Below are positions 55,180-63,349 of a DNA stretch of 64,000 bases, piece after piece. Position numbers and translations under genes: made by a program. The notes beneath the pieces are model-generated. The model did not search any database and was not told the DNA's origin. It saw only the letters and a list, made by a program, of their open reading frames with translations. The first letter of the stretch is position 1. The number at the start of each line of letters is the position of its first letter. This stretch comes from Microbispora siamensis (lineage in GTDB: Bacteria > Actinomycetota > Actinomycetes > Streptosporangiales > Streptosporangiaceae), in NCBI RefSeq assembly GCF_016863095.1, contig NZ_BOOF01000040.1, positions 1 through 64,000 on the forward strand. The letters are read 5' to 3'.

Positions 55180-55860
55180 TGGTACGCGGAGATCAAAGCG
55201 CCCCGGAAACAATCAACGCCCGGGCGGGGTTCTACTCCTTGACCTGGGAAAACAGGGTTGCAGGTCAGAGCTGGCCGAGTGACCGTAAGTCCCCGCGATT
55301 CACCGCTGATCGCCGCTCGTTCTGGCACGCATCTGGCACGTGCTCACTTTCCGGCCGGCGAGTGCCTGGAACGCCACCCCCCGCGCGATGATCTCATCGT
55401 CCGTGCGGGGCAGACGCACGTGGCCGGGCGGGTCGGGCCACAGGTCGATGGTGATCGCACCCCGCGGGAAGGCGGGGTTCTCCGGTGCGTTGCCCCGCGG
55501 GCGGATGACCCCAATCCGGTGCCTTGCCTGCTTGCCAACAGCTCTGGGAGCGTGCGACTCGGCTACAGAATTCCACACGGTCACGCCCGTTCGGCATGCC
55601 CGCGCTTCATGCTCCCGACGGCCGGCCACGCTACCGTCGCCGTGCCCGCGAATAACAATGATCCTCTGTTCATTCACTCCGAAACCGTGTCATGTGATTG
55701 CTGCACTCGGTCGAGCATGCCGCTAGCGTAGGAGCCCCGAATTCACCTCGACTGCACGGCACCGCACCCGACATTCACATTCGCTTACACAATTTCCAGC
55801 AACCGAGATTTGAAATCGACGACAATTGGAACCGAGGAATATCGTGAACAAGGAGCTGTC
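55180..55860. other. Non-coding interval with repeat copy D
   Basis: The first half contains repeat copy D. A minus-strand frame (55300-55677) carries the stretch ITIDLWPDPPGHVRLPRTDD, which looks like a coding relic, but no start signal or family is evident. The right end holds AAGGAG, the ribosome site of the next gene. Confidence 0.4.
55242..55339. repeat. Direct repeat copy D (tRNA part missing)
   Basis: From CTGGGAAAACAGGG to TTCTGGCACGCATCTGGCAC this matches copy B at most positions. The tRNA-Gly 3' half is absent on its left side, where a transposase fragment ends. Confidence 0.7.
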
Positions 55861-57336
55861 ATGAGCCAGGGCACGGCCTCGGCCGGCGGCGGTGTCAGGG
55901 GCGTTCCTTCCGAGAAGCGAGCCGGCCGACACCCCTCGTTGGTCCTGCTCGTGGTGTCCACGGCGATCCTGCTCGACGCCCTGGATCTGTCCATCACTCA
56001 GGTCGCGCTCCCCGACATCCGCAGAAGCCTCGACTTGTCCACGGCCGGCGTGCAGTGGACCGTCAACGCCTACGTCCTCACCTACGCCGGTTTCCTTCTC
56101 TTCGGTGGCCGCGCCGCCGACCTGCTGAGCGCCCGCCGCGTCTTCCTCTTCGGCCTGACCATCTTCGGCGTCATGTCACTGGTCGCCGGGCTCTCGCCGA
56201 ACGCGGTTGTGGTCATCCTCGCCCGCGCCGTCCAGGGCATCGGCGCCGCTCTCACCGTGCCCTCCAGCGTCGCGATCATCGCCGGCACGTTCGCCGAGGG
56301 CCACGAGCGCAACCGTGCCTTCGGCGTCTTCTCCGCGGCCGCCGCCTCCGGATTCTCCGCCGGACTGATCCTCGGCGGCGTCCTCACCGACCTGCTCAAC
56401 TGGCGCTGGATCTTCTTCGTGAAGGTCCCGATCGTGGCCGCCACACTGATCATCGCGGTCCGCGTCATCCCCCACAGCGCCGAGCCCCATGACCGCTCGC
56501 GCAGCTACGACCTGCTCGGCGGCGTGCTCGGCACCGCCGGCCTACTGCTCATCGCGTTCACCGTCACGCAGATCGCCGACCACACTGTCCCGGTGCCTTT
56601 GGTCATCGCCTCCGCGGTCACCGCCGTGGTCCTGCTGATCGCGTTCGTCGTCAACGAGGCCAAGCACCCCGATCCTCTCCTGCCCCTGGGCATCTTCCGG
56701 ATGCCGACCCTCCGCAACGCCGACATCTCGTCGCTGGCCGTGCTGGCCGCCCCGTTCGGCTACTCCTACGTGGTCACCCTCTACACACAGGAGGTTTTGC
56801 ACTACTCGCCGCTGAAGACCGGTCTGGCGCTGCTGCCGGCGGCGGTGGCGTCCGCCCTGGTATCCCGCTATATCGCGCCAGCCCTCATCCGCCGCTATGG
56901 CATGCGCATCACCGGCAGCCTCGCCGGCCTGTTCCTGGTCGCGGTCGGATTCCTCATGCTGGCCCTTGTCGACGCCGGCACCGGCTACGTAACCGTGCTG
57001 CTGCCCTCATCGATCATCTGCCTGGGTCTCGGCGTGGGCAACGCCTACCCGACCTACGCCATCGGCGGCGTGACCGGGGTCGGTATCTCACAGCAGGGTC
57101 TGGCGGCCGGCATCCAGCAGACCGCCCTCCAGGTCGGCGGTGGGCTCGGCCTCGCCCTGGTGGCCACAGGCGTGAGCGCCTCGCTCGACGGCAAAACCGA
57201 CCCGAACGACTACATCCCCGCCCTGCACGTCGGCGCAATCGTCGGCACCGTCATCACACTGCTCGGCGCGATCGCCACCCTCCTCGGCCGGATGGACACC
57301 CCCGAGGCGGTCGCCGAAGAACAGAAGCAAAATTAG
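55861..57336 (+). CDS. DHA2-family drug exporter
   Basis: A 491-residue transporter of the 14-helix type. FGGRAADLLSARRVFLFGL is motif A and ARAVQGIGAALTVPSSVAII and LGGVLTDLLNWRWIFFVKVP match motifs B and C of multidrug exporters. LDLSITQVALPDI is the first-helix signature. AAGGAG lies six bases before the ATG. A LysR regulator gene follows in the same direction and may control it. Confidence 0.92.
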   Translation: MSQGTASAGGGVRGVPSEKRAGRHPSLVLLVVSTAILLDALDLSITQVALPDIRRSLDLSTAGVQWTVNAYVLTYAGFLLFGGRAADLLSARRVFLFGLTIFGVMSLVAGLSPNAVVVILARAVQGIGAALTVPSSVAIIAGTFAEGHERNRAFGVFSAAAASGFSAGLILGGVLTDLLNWRWIFFVKVPIVAATLIIAVRVIPHSAEPHDRSRSYDLLGGVLGTAGLLLIAFTVTQIADHTVPVPLVIASAVTAVVLLIAFVVNEAKHPDPLLPLGIFRMPTLRNADISSLAVLAAPFGYSYVVTLYTQEVLHYSPLKTGLALLPAAVASALVSRYIAPALIRRYGMRITGSLAGLFLVAVGFLMLALVDAGTGYVTVLLPSSIICLGLGVGNAYPTYAIGGVTGVGISQQGLAAGIQQTALQVGGGLGLALVATGVSASLDGKTDPNDYIPALHVGAIVGTVITLLGAIATLLGRMDTPEAVAEEQKQN

Positions 57337-57355
57337 GCATCTGAGCCATGCTGAT

Positions 57356-57388
57356 GTCACGCGGACGCGCCGAGCATGTCCGCGTGAC
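57356..57388 (+). terminator. Hairpin terminator after the exporter gene
   Basis: GTCACGCGGAC and GTCCGCGTGAC form a perfect 11-bp stem with an 11-base loop, 19 bases after the stop codon. There is no T run. It could also be a regulatory site for the LysR gene. Confidence 0.65.
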
Positions 57389-57580
57389 ACTGTGAGCACC
57401 CTGCCCCTGATCACCTACGTGGAACAACCCGCCCCCGACCGCGCGACGAAGGCCAGGTCCACCCGGCGGCTCCCCGTGACCTGCGCCGACTCCCGGGCCG
57501 ACGCGACTGCGGCCGTGGCCGTGGCCGTTGGGAAGGTCGGTGGCACCGATCATCCCTTGTGGGTAAAGTTGCCAGTTGAC

Positions 57581-58528
57581 ATGGGACCGGAACTCAAGCA
57601 TCTCCGGTATTTCGTCGCCGTTGCGGAGGACCTGAGCTTCTCCAGGGCCGCCCGGCGGCTTTATGTCTCGCAGCAGGCGCTGAGCCGCATCATCCAGCAG
57701 CTCGAACACCAGCTCGGCGTCAAGCTATTCGAGCGCACCACCCGCAGCGTGCGGCTGACCTTCGCGGGTGAGGCGATGCTCGGCCCCGCGCGGCAGTCGA
57801 TCGCCGCGGCCGAGGACGCACTCAAGACCGCCCAGCGGGCCGGCAACGGCGGGTATCAGCGCTCGCTGCGGGTCGACATCTCCTCCAGTGGCCTGCAGAC
57901 CGGGGCAGTTCTGCTGCGCCACTTCCGGCGACTGCACCCGCAGATTCCGGTGTTGCAAATCGAGGAGGGTGTCACCCGCGGCCTGGTCGCCCTGCAGGAG
58001 GGCCGCCTTGACGTGCTGCTCGGGCTGGCCACTCACTGTCCGATCGAGATTCCAGCCGAGGTGATCCGGCGGGAGACGATCGTGCTGGGCATGGCCGCCG
58101 ACCATCCGCTCGCGGATCTGGAGGTCGTGCCGGTGTCGCGGCTGGCCGACTTCGAGCTGCTGCTGCCCACCGAAGAGGTGGCCGTCGAGTGGGTCGAGTT
58201 CGTCGCGCAGTTCTGCCGGCAGGCGGGCATCCGAGTGCGCAGGTGGCCGGGCGTCACTTACGGCTCGCATGGCGCGGCGGACGTGCTGCGCGAGAGGCTC
58301 TGCGTCACACCGACGACGCGCTGGAACGAACCGCCTGCCGACCTGGTGTTCCGCCCGCTCGTCCAGCCTGTGCCGGTGTTCAGCTGGGCCATGATGATCG
58401 CACCTGCCGTCGAGAACACGCCTCAGGTCAGAGCCTTCGTCGAGTGCGCCCGCCTGGTCGCCAAACAGTACGACTGGCTGCTGCCACGCGAAGACGACAT
58501 GTTCCGGGGAGCCGACGCGACGTCGTGA
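57581..58528 (+). CDS. LysR-family transcriptional regulator
   Basis: A 315-residue regulator with the N-terminal winged helix HLRYFVAVAEDLSFSRAARR and VSQQALSRIIQQLEHQLGV, followed by the substrate-binding-like effector domain (about 90-300). The ATG encoding MGPELKHLRYF gives the normal family length; the open frame upstream is not coding-like. It may sense the exporter's substrate. Confidence 0.92.
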   Translation: MGPELKHLRYFVAVAEDLSFSRAARRLYVSQQALSRIIQQLEHQLGVKLFERTTRSVRLTFAGEAMLGPARQSIAAAEDALKTAQRAGNGGYQRSLRVDISSSGLQTGAVLLRHFRRLHPQIPVLQIEEGVTRGLVALQEGRLDVLLGLATHCPIEIPAEVIRRETIVLGMAADHPLADLEVVPVSRLADFELLLPTEEVAVEWVEFVAQFCRQAGIRVRRWPGVTYGSHGAADVLRERLCVTPTTRWNEPPADLVFRPLVQPVPVFSWAMMIAPAVENTPQVRAFVECARLVAKQYDWLLPREDDMFRGADATS

Positions 58529-58800
58529 AATCTGCCGTACCTGAGGCGGACCCTGGGTGAGCGTGACGATCACATAACTGACATTGGCCGTATCGGACAC
58601 TTCATCGGGCCGGCCACTCAGGCGGTTCCCCGGTGCATGCGAATCTGAATCAGCTCTCCGTTCGGCTTGGAATTACTCAGCTAATACGCATGGCATTCTT
58701 TGCCGCGTGGCGATGCATTTGTGTTACGGTGGAATACGCGAACAGTGGACGCACGGCCGGTGAACATCGGCCACCGTCGGAGATGTTTGACGGGATTCAC

Positions 58801-59169
58801 ATGAATACACAGGAACATCGCATCGAGCTCACATACGCGTCGGACCACGTCGTGGTGCGAGTCAATGACACGGTCGTCGCGACCTCCTCCCGGGCGCTTG
58901 TGCTCACCGAGACGAACTGCCCACCGCGGTACTACCTGCCGCAGGAGGATGTGAAGATGGATCTGCTGCGTTCGACGACGACGACGTCGCACTGCCCGTA
59001 CAAGGGAGATGCGGTGTACTGGTCGGTTGACACCGGCGAGGCTCCGGTTGAAGACGTCGTCTGGTCCTACCCGGAACCATTCGCGCAGGTCGAGCAGATC
59101 AGGGGACGGCTCGCCTTCTGGGCCGAGAAGCCGGGTGTCACCCTGGAAGTGAACGGGCAGGTCGCGTAA
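58801..59169 (+). CDS. DUF427-domain protein
   Basis: A 122-residue protein covering the whole DUF427 domain: the beta-rich VVVRVNDTVVATSSRALVL, NCPPRYYLPQEDVKM, the signature SHCPYKGDAVYWSV and the WSYPEP end. The family's function is unknown. The frame opens upstream, but the ATG encoding MNTQEH gives the family length. The 270 bases before it hold no gene. Confidence 0.9.
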   Translation: MNTQEHRIELTYASDHVVVRVNDTVVATSSRALVLTETNCPPRYYLPQEDVKMDLLRSTTTTSHCPYKGDAVYWSVDTGEAPVEDVVWSYPEPFAQVEQIRGRLAFWAEKPGVTLEVNGQVA

Positions 59170-59187
59170 GCAACCTCATGGCCCGCC

Positions 59188-59260
59188 GCCTCGCCGGCGA
59201 ATCCACCCCCACCTGGCGAGGCACCTGAAACCACATCAGACGGAACAGGCAGGATCAAAC
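59188..59260. repeat. Truncated copy of the MITE-like palindrome (also a terminator)
   Basis: This segment matches the reverse complement of part of the element at 63235-63344. It keeps one 24-base end (CAGACGGAAC-N6-GATCAAAC at 59237-59260) but lacks the other. GCCTCGCC (59188-59195) and GGCGAGGC (59215-59222) form an 8-bp stem that may terminate the DUF427 transcript. The next 580 bases to 59848 show no convincing gene. Confidence 0.65.
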
Positions 59261-59793
59261 CTCCTCTCAGGGGGCGGGTCGGAGAGATTGGAACGAGGGC
59301 CGACGTTGGTGGCGTTCGCGCTGGTCGACGGCGCCACCACAAGGTCTGCCGCGCTCGGCACCGAAAATCTGTGTTCGCGACAGTAGACATTTGTTACTGC
59401 CGGGGCTAGTGTTTCTCGCATCGTAAGGAACGGTTCGGCCGGGCAGCGGAAGTACTGGCACCACGATGAACTGCCCGGAGCACGATGAAGTCGGAAGTTG
59501 ATGGCAGCAGGTCGGACGTGACGGGCCAGCGCAGTGGTTAGGGGCCCTGATCGTGGACGCGCTGCCGCAGGTGAAGCCGGACAGTGGTCCGGAAAAAGAG
59601 ATGAAGGGAGTGTTTGACGCCATCAGGATCGCCCGTTGCCGGCTGAGTCTCGCCGCTCGGGTACCGCAGCTCCACAGATAGGAAGGTGGTCTACGGTCAC
59701 GCATCCGCGATCCCCGCACCCCCGCCGCTCAGTACGGCGGATGCGGAAAACAGTGAGCCGGCCAGATGGCCGGTAGATGGTGTTGAACTCTTC

Positions 59794-59824
59794 GGGGCCC
59801 CGGCGCGACAGACGCCGGGGCCCC
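59794..59824. promoter_or_regulatory. Strong hairpin in the leader of the MerR-like gene
   Basis: GGGGCCCCGGCG and CGCCGGGGCCCC form a perfect 12-bp stem with a 7-base loop, ending 24 bases before the ATG. No T run follows. It could end an upstream transcript or control the downstream gene. Confidence 0.65.
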
Positions 59825-59848
59825 CTGTTCGCATGATGAAAGGAATCT

Positions 59849-60214
59849 ATGGATCAAACACACCCAGCCGGTGACGAGCGCGCTGCTGCCAGGACCACAC
59901 ACAGCACCGCGCACAGCGCCGAAGACCGGTTCGATGATGAGGACTACCCCGCCTACAGCATGGGCACGGCCGCGGAGATGCTCGGGGTCAGCCCGTCGTT
60001 TCTACGGGCTCTCGGCGCCGCCAAACTGATCGAGCCGAAACGCTCCAGCGGCGGTCACCGACGCTACTCCCGCTACCAACTGCGCCTGGCTGCGCGCGCC
60101 CGGGAACTCGTCGATCAGGGCACTCCTGTGGAAGCCGCCTGCCGGATCATCATCTTGGAAGACCAGCTCGCCGAGGCGCTGCGCATCAACGAAGCCCGCA
60201 CGACCGGAGACTGA
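59849..60214 (+). CDS. MerR-type helix-turn-helix regulator
   Basis: A 121-residue protein. After a hydrophilic N-terminal tail of about 35 residues, YSMGTAAEMLGVSPSFLRAL and EPKRSSGGHRRYSRYQL form a MerR winged helix. A short C-terminal coiled coil (ACRIIILEDQLAEAL) would allow dimers; there is no effector domain. AAAGGA precedes the ATG. Its neighbours are stress and cold-shock genes. Confidence 0.87.
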   Translation: MDQTHPAGDERAAARTTHSTAHSAEDRFDDEDYPAYSMGTAAEMLGVSPSFLRALGAAKLIEPKRSSGGHRRYSRYQLRLAARARELVDQGTPVEAACRIIILEDQLAEALRINEARTTGD

Positions 60215-60279
60215 TACCGGCGGCTTCGTCACCCCTGCGCCTGATCTCCAATCGCGTTACCAGCATGTGGGAGCTGTGC

Positions 60280-60304
60280 GCCTGGCCGCCGCAAGGGGCC
60301 AGGC
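60280..60304. terminator. Bidirectional hairpin between the MerR-like and STAS genes
   Basis: GCCTGGCC and GGCCAGGC form a perfect 8-bp stem with a 9-base loop between two convergent genes. Confidence 0.6.
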
Positions 60305-60323
60305 CAATCCTCTCCGCCATGGT

Positions 60324-60736
60324 TTATGGGGAGTCGACATCCTCGTCCGATGTCCCCCGTCGGGACGGTGCCTGCACCACCTGGATGGCCTCCTCCACCG
60401 ACGGCTCCACCCGGAACGCGCTCCGCAATCCCCTGATCATCAAGATCCGCTCCATCACGGGCGGAATGCTCGACAACACCAAGCTGCTCTGCTGTTCGCG
60501 GCTCTGTTTCAGCAGCAGCACCAGCACGCCGACGCCCATGGAATCGCAGAAGGTCACGCCGCTCAGGTCCAGGACCAGCCCAGCGGTCTTGTCGTCTGCC
60601 AGGCGTCCTTCACCTGGCGGTGCAGCAGGCCCGCGGAGTTGTAGTCGACCTCGCCAGCCGCGCGCGCGACGATGAAGTCCTCGTGCAGCCCTATCGAGAC
60701 GGTGAAGCGCTCGGAGGAACCGTCTTCCTCATCCAT
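60324..60736 (-). pseudogene. STAS-domain anti-sigma factor antagonist, frameshifted
   Basis: The N-terminal frame starts at the ATG of MDEEDGSSERFTVSIGL and reads well to VKDAWQ. There the frame must change to reach DDKTAGLVLDLSGVTFCDSM, the STAS core with the phosphorylatable Ser in CDSMG, and then VGVLVLLLKQSREQQ to the end. One base is missing near 60590-60598. Each half looks intact, so a recent mutation, a sequencing error or programmed shifting are all possible. Confidence 0.75.
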
Positions 60737-60879
60737 GGAACATCATCCTCGGCCACAGCCAGACGACGAGCAATCCGAAGGCTCTCGGCTACCCAGCCGA
60801 AATGGCATGATCACGACGACTCATCAGGTCCTGACACAGGCACCTGGCGTTCAATCTCGCAGGAACACCGGCTAGGCCC

Positions 60880-60906
60880 GGATACGCCCAGGACCCGGGC
60901 GTATCC
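60880..60906 (-). terminator. Hairpin terminator after the DEAD-box gene
   Basis: GGATACGCCC and GGGCGTATCC form a perfect 10-bp stem with a 7-base loop, 42 bases beyond the helicase stop. Confidence 0.65.
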
Positions 60907-60948
60907 CAACATCTCCGAGGTCCTTCTCCGCCGGGCGGTCACCAACTG

Positions 60949-62382
60949 CTACCCGAATCGTCGGCCGTTGCGTCCCACCCGACGATTCACAACCGGTGCG
61001 GTGATGGTCACGGGGATCCCTGACGGAGCCTGGGCGCCCGTGATACGTCTTAGTTCGGCCTCACCCGAACGGACCTGACTGGTCTGCGGGACGATACCGG
61101 CGTCGGCCATCAAGCGGCTCATGGCACGGCGCTGGTTGGGCAGGACGAGGGTGACGACGCTGCCGGACTCGCCGGCGCGGGCGGTGCGGCCGCCGCGGTG
61201 CAGGTAGTCCTTGTGGTCGCTTGGCGGGTCGACATTGACGACGAGGTCGAGGTTGTCGACGTGGATGCCGCGAGCTGCGACGTTGGTCGCAACCAGCACC
61301 GTGACGTGGCCGCTCTTGAACTGGGCGAGGGTGCGGGTTCGCTGGGGCTGGGACTTGCCCCCGTGCAGCGCGGCGGCACGTACGCCGCTGTCCAGTAGCT
61401 TTTCGGTGAGCCGATCCACGGCGTGCTTGGTGTCAAGGAACATGATCACCCTGCCGTCGCGAGCAGCGATCTCCACAGTGGTGGCCTGCTTGTCGGCGCC
61501 TTGAATGTGCAGCACGTGGTGCTCCATCGTGGTGACCGCGCCCGCCGAGGGGTCAACCGAATGGACCACCGGGTCGGTCAGGTAGCGGCGTACCAGCAGG
61601 TCGACGTTACGGTCCAAAGTGGCGGAGAACAGCATCCGCTGGCCCCCGGGGCGCACCTGGTCGAGCAGATGGGTGATCTGAGGCATGAAGCCCATGTCGG
61701 CCATCTGGTCGGCCTCGTCCAGCACGGTGATGCCGACCTGATCGAGGCGGCAGTCGCCGCGCTCGATGAGATCCCTGAGCCGTCCCGGGGTCGCGACGAC
61801 GACCTCGGCACCACCGCGCAGCGCTTGGGCCTGCCGGCCGATCGGCATACCGCCGACGACGGTGGCCAGCCGCAGCTTCAGTGACCGGGCGTACGGGCCG
61901 AGCGCGTCGGTGACCTGCTGGGCCAGCTCCCGAGTGGGAACGAGGATCAGGGCCAGCGGCCGCCGCGACTCGGCGCGCTGCCCGGCGGTGCGGACGAGCA
62001 AGGCCAGGCCGAAGGCGAGGGTCTTGCCCGACCCGGTGCGCCCCCGCCCCAGGACATCCCGGCCTGCCAGGGAGTTCGGCAGCGTGGCCGCCTGGATCGG
62101 GAACGGGGCCTTCATACCCAGGCTGGTAAGCATCTTCGTCAGCGCGGGCGGCATGTTCAGTTCAGCGAATGTCACGGCTGCCGGCAGGGCCGGGGTGACG
62201 GTGACCGGCAGTGCGAACTCCCCTTGGAGCGCGGCGGGACGCCGCCCGTGACCATCGGAACGCCTGGGGGTGCCTGAACGACCCAGAACCGGCGAGCCGA
62301 ATCGGTCGCCCCTGTCGGGGTTGGCAGAGCCGCCCGTGCGGGTGGGGGAGTAGCGGTCGTGCTTGCGAGTTGCATGGTTCAT
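60949..62382 (-). CDS. DEAD-box ATP-dependent RNA helicase
   Basis: A 477-residue helicase that unwinds RNA structures. The Q-motif region is FAELNMPPALTKML, motif I GRTGSGKT, Ia PTRELAQQ, II VLDEADQ, III FSATL, and VI HRGGRTARAG. The N-terminal tail (about 1-75) and C-terminal tail are basic and poor in secondary structure. The ATG encoding MNHATRKHD has AGGAAGG seven bases upstream. Together with cspA on the same strand it suggests cold-stress RNA remodelling. Confidence 0.94.
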   Translation of the reverse strand: MNHATRKHDRYSPTRTGGSANPDRGDRFGSPVLGRSGTPRRSDGHGRRPAALQGEFALPVTVTPALPAAVTFAELNMPPALTKMLTSLGMKAPFPIQAATLPNSLAGRDVLGRGRTGSGKTLAFGLALLVRTAGQRAESRRPLALILVPTRELAQQVTDALGPYARSLKLRLATVVGGMPIGRQAQALRGGAEVVVATPGRLRDLIERGDCRLDQVGITVLDEADQMADMGFMPQITHLLDQVRPGGQRMLFSATLDRNVDLLVRRYLTDPVVHSVDPSAGAVTTMEHHVLHIQGADKQATTVEIAARDGRVIMFLDTKHAVDRLTEKLLDSGVRAAALHGGKSQPQRTRTLAQFKSGHVTVLVATNVAARGIHVDNLDLVVNVDPPSDHKDYLHRGGRTARAGESGSVVTLVLPNQRRAMSRLMADAGIVPQTSQVRSGEAELRRITGAQAPSGIPVTITAPVVNRRVGRNGRRFG

Positions 62383-62415
62383 ACAGAACCTTCCTCGATG
62401 CGGCACGTGTCAAGG

Positions 62416-62530
62416 ATTCTCGGCGCGATGAGCGGCGCAAGAATGGCGACATGAGCCGAAGAAAAACGAGCCGAGCCGACGGAAAACAGCCTGGCGTCGT
62501 GTGTCGAAATCGTCGGCATTCGCCGAGAAT
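62416..62530. repeat. Long-range inverted repeat in the DEAD-box leader
   Basis: ATTCTCGGCG (62416-62425) and CGCCGAGAAT (62521-62530) are perfect 10-bp inverted arms 95 bases apart in the leader of the helicase gene. The interval 62383-62723 has no gene. Confidence 0.4.
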
Positions 62531-62672
62531 AACGGCGGCTGGGATGCCGATCAGAGAGCTGGAGCGGACTTATGCCCGAACCGGAGCCATTAGTGGTCCA
62601 TCCGGTGTGCGGCGGAAGAACAGACAGGTTTGTGAGGCCGTCACGGCGCATCGGGTACCACGAAAGCAACGC

Positions 62673-62706
62673 GCTGGGGCCCACACCTTACGGCGCGGGC
62701 CCCAGC
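62673..62706 (-). terminator. Terminator of cspA
   Basis: GCTGGGGCCC and GGGCCCCAGC form a perfect 10-bp stem with a 14-base loop, 17 bases after the cspA stop. Confidence 0.75.
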
Positions 62707-62723
62707 TGCGTGGTGCGTCAGTG

Positions 62724-62930
62724 TCAGGCGGCGACGATGTTCTCGGCCTGGGGGCCCTTCTGGCCCTGGGTGACATCGAAGGCCACCTTCTGGCCCTCAT
62801 GCAGCTCGCGGTAGCCGCCCTGAGAGATGATGTTGGAGTAGTGCGCGAAGACGTCGGCGCCGCCGCCGTCCTGCGCAATGAAGCCGAAGCCCTTCTCCGC
62901 GTTGAACCACTTCACGGTGCCAGAAGCCAT
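62724..62930 (-). CDS. cspA: Cold-shock protein
   Basis: A 68-residue nucleic-acid chaperone of one cold-shock domain. RNP1 is KGFGFI and RNP2 [20 protein letters not shown] opens the barrel, and the C-terminal GPQAENI strand is complete. AGAGGAG lies seven bases before the ATG. A terminator-like hairpin with a T run lies in its leader. Confidence 0.97.
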   Translation of the reverse strand: MASGTVKWFNAEKGFGFIAQDGGGADVFAHYSNIISQGGYRELHEGQKVAFDVTQGQKGPQAENIVAA

Positions 62931-63023
62931 GTTGATCTCCTCTTGATAGGTGTAGCCGAAATCCGCACTGTCACGAATTCCGCGTTGCCGCGATAGAGGC
63001 CCACCCGGAGAAGACCGGCAAAC

Positions 63024-63064
63024 AAAAAAAATGCACCTGAGGGGCTACATACCGTCAGGTGCAC
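63024..63064 (-). terminator. Rho-independent terminator/attenuator in the cspA leader
   Basis: On the minus strand TGCACCTGA and TCAGGTGCA form a perfect 9-bp stem with a 14-base loop, directly followed by eight T residues. It lies 93-134 bases before the cspA ATG. It may end the upstream NlpC/P60 transcript or, if the cspA promoter is further upstream, attenuate cspA. Classical T-run terminators are rare at this GC content. Confidence 0.75.
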
Positions 63065-63234
63065 ACAAGTTCATCATGGGTACCACAACTGCAACTACAT
63101 CCAACCTAGCACACCCGGGGCGTGATAGGCACCCCGCCGCTCTCCGCCTGGGCGAATCGCATCCGCGCGGCGCCCCACCCCGCCCCCGCATCTCGGCCCA
63201 GTGCTCCCGAAGCTGCGGCGAGGGGCATAGCCAG

Positions 63235-63344
63235 GTTTGATCCTTTCCGTTCCGTCTGATGTGGTTTCAGGTGCCTCACCGGCGAATCCACTCCCACCTG
63301 GCGCGGCGCACAACCCGAAGCAGACGGAACACGCGTGATCAAAC
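63235..63344. repeat. MITE-like palindromic element with 24-bp inverted ends
   Basis: The left end GTTTGATC-N6-GTTCCGTCTG (63235-63258) pairs with CAGACGGAAC-N6-GATCAAAC (63321-63344). The 62-base centre has further pairing. A truncated copy, inverted relative to this one, is at 59188-59260. It begins within ten bases of the NlpC/P60 stop. No coding capacity or clear target duplication is seen. Confidence 0.65.
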
Positions 63345-63349
63345 ACCCC

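Noticed and set aside
59267-59719. Minus-strand frame in the gap before the MerR-like gene
   Set aside because: Its composition is rich in Cys, Arg and Pro without any pattern; I see no ribosome site or homology.
61198-61884. Plus-strand frames opposite the DEAD-box gene
   Set aside because: They are antisense shadows; the helicase motifs on the minus strand are complete.
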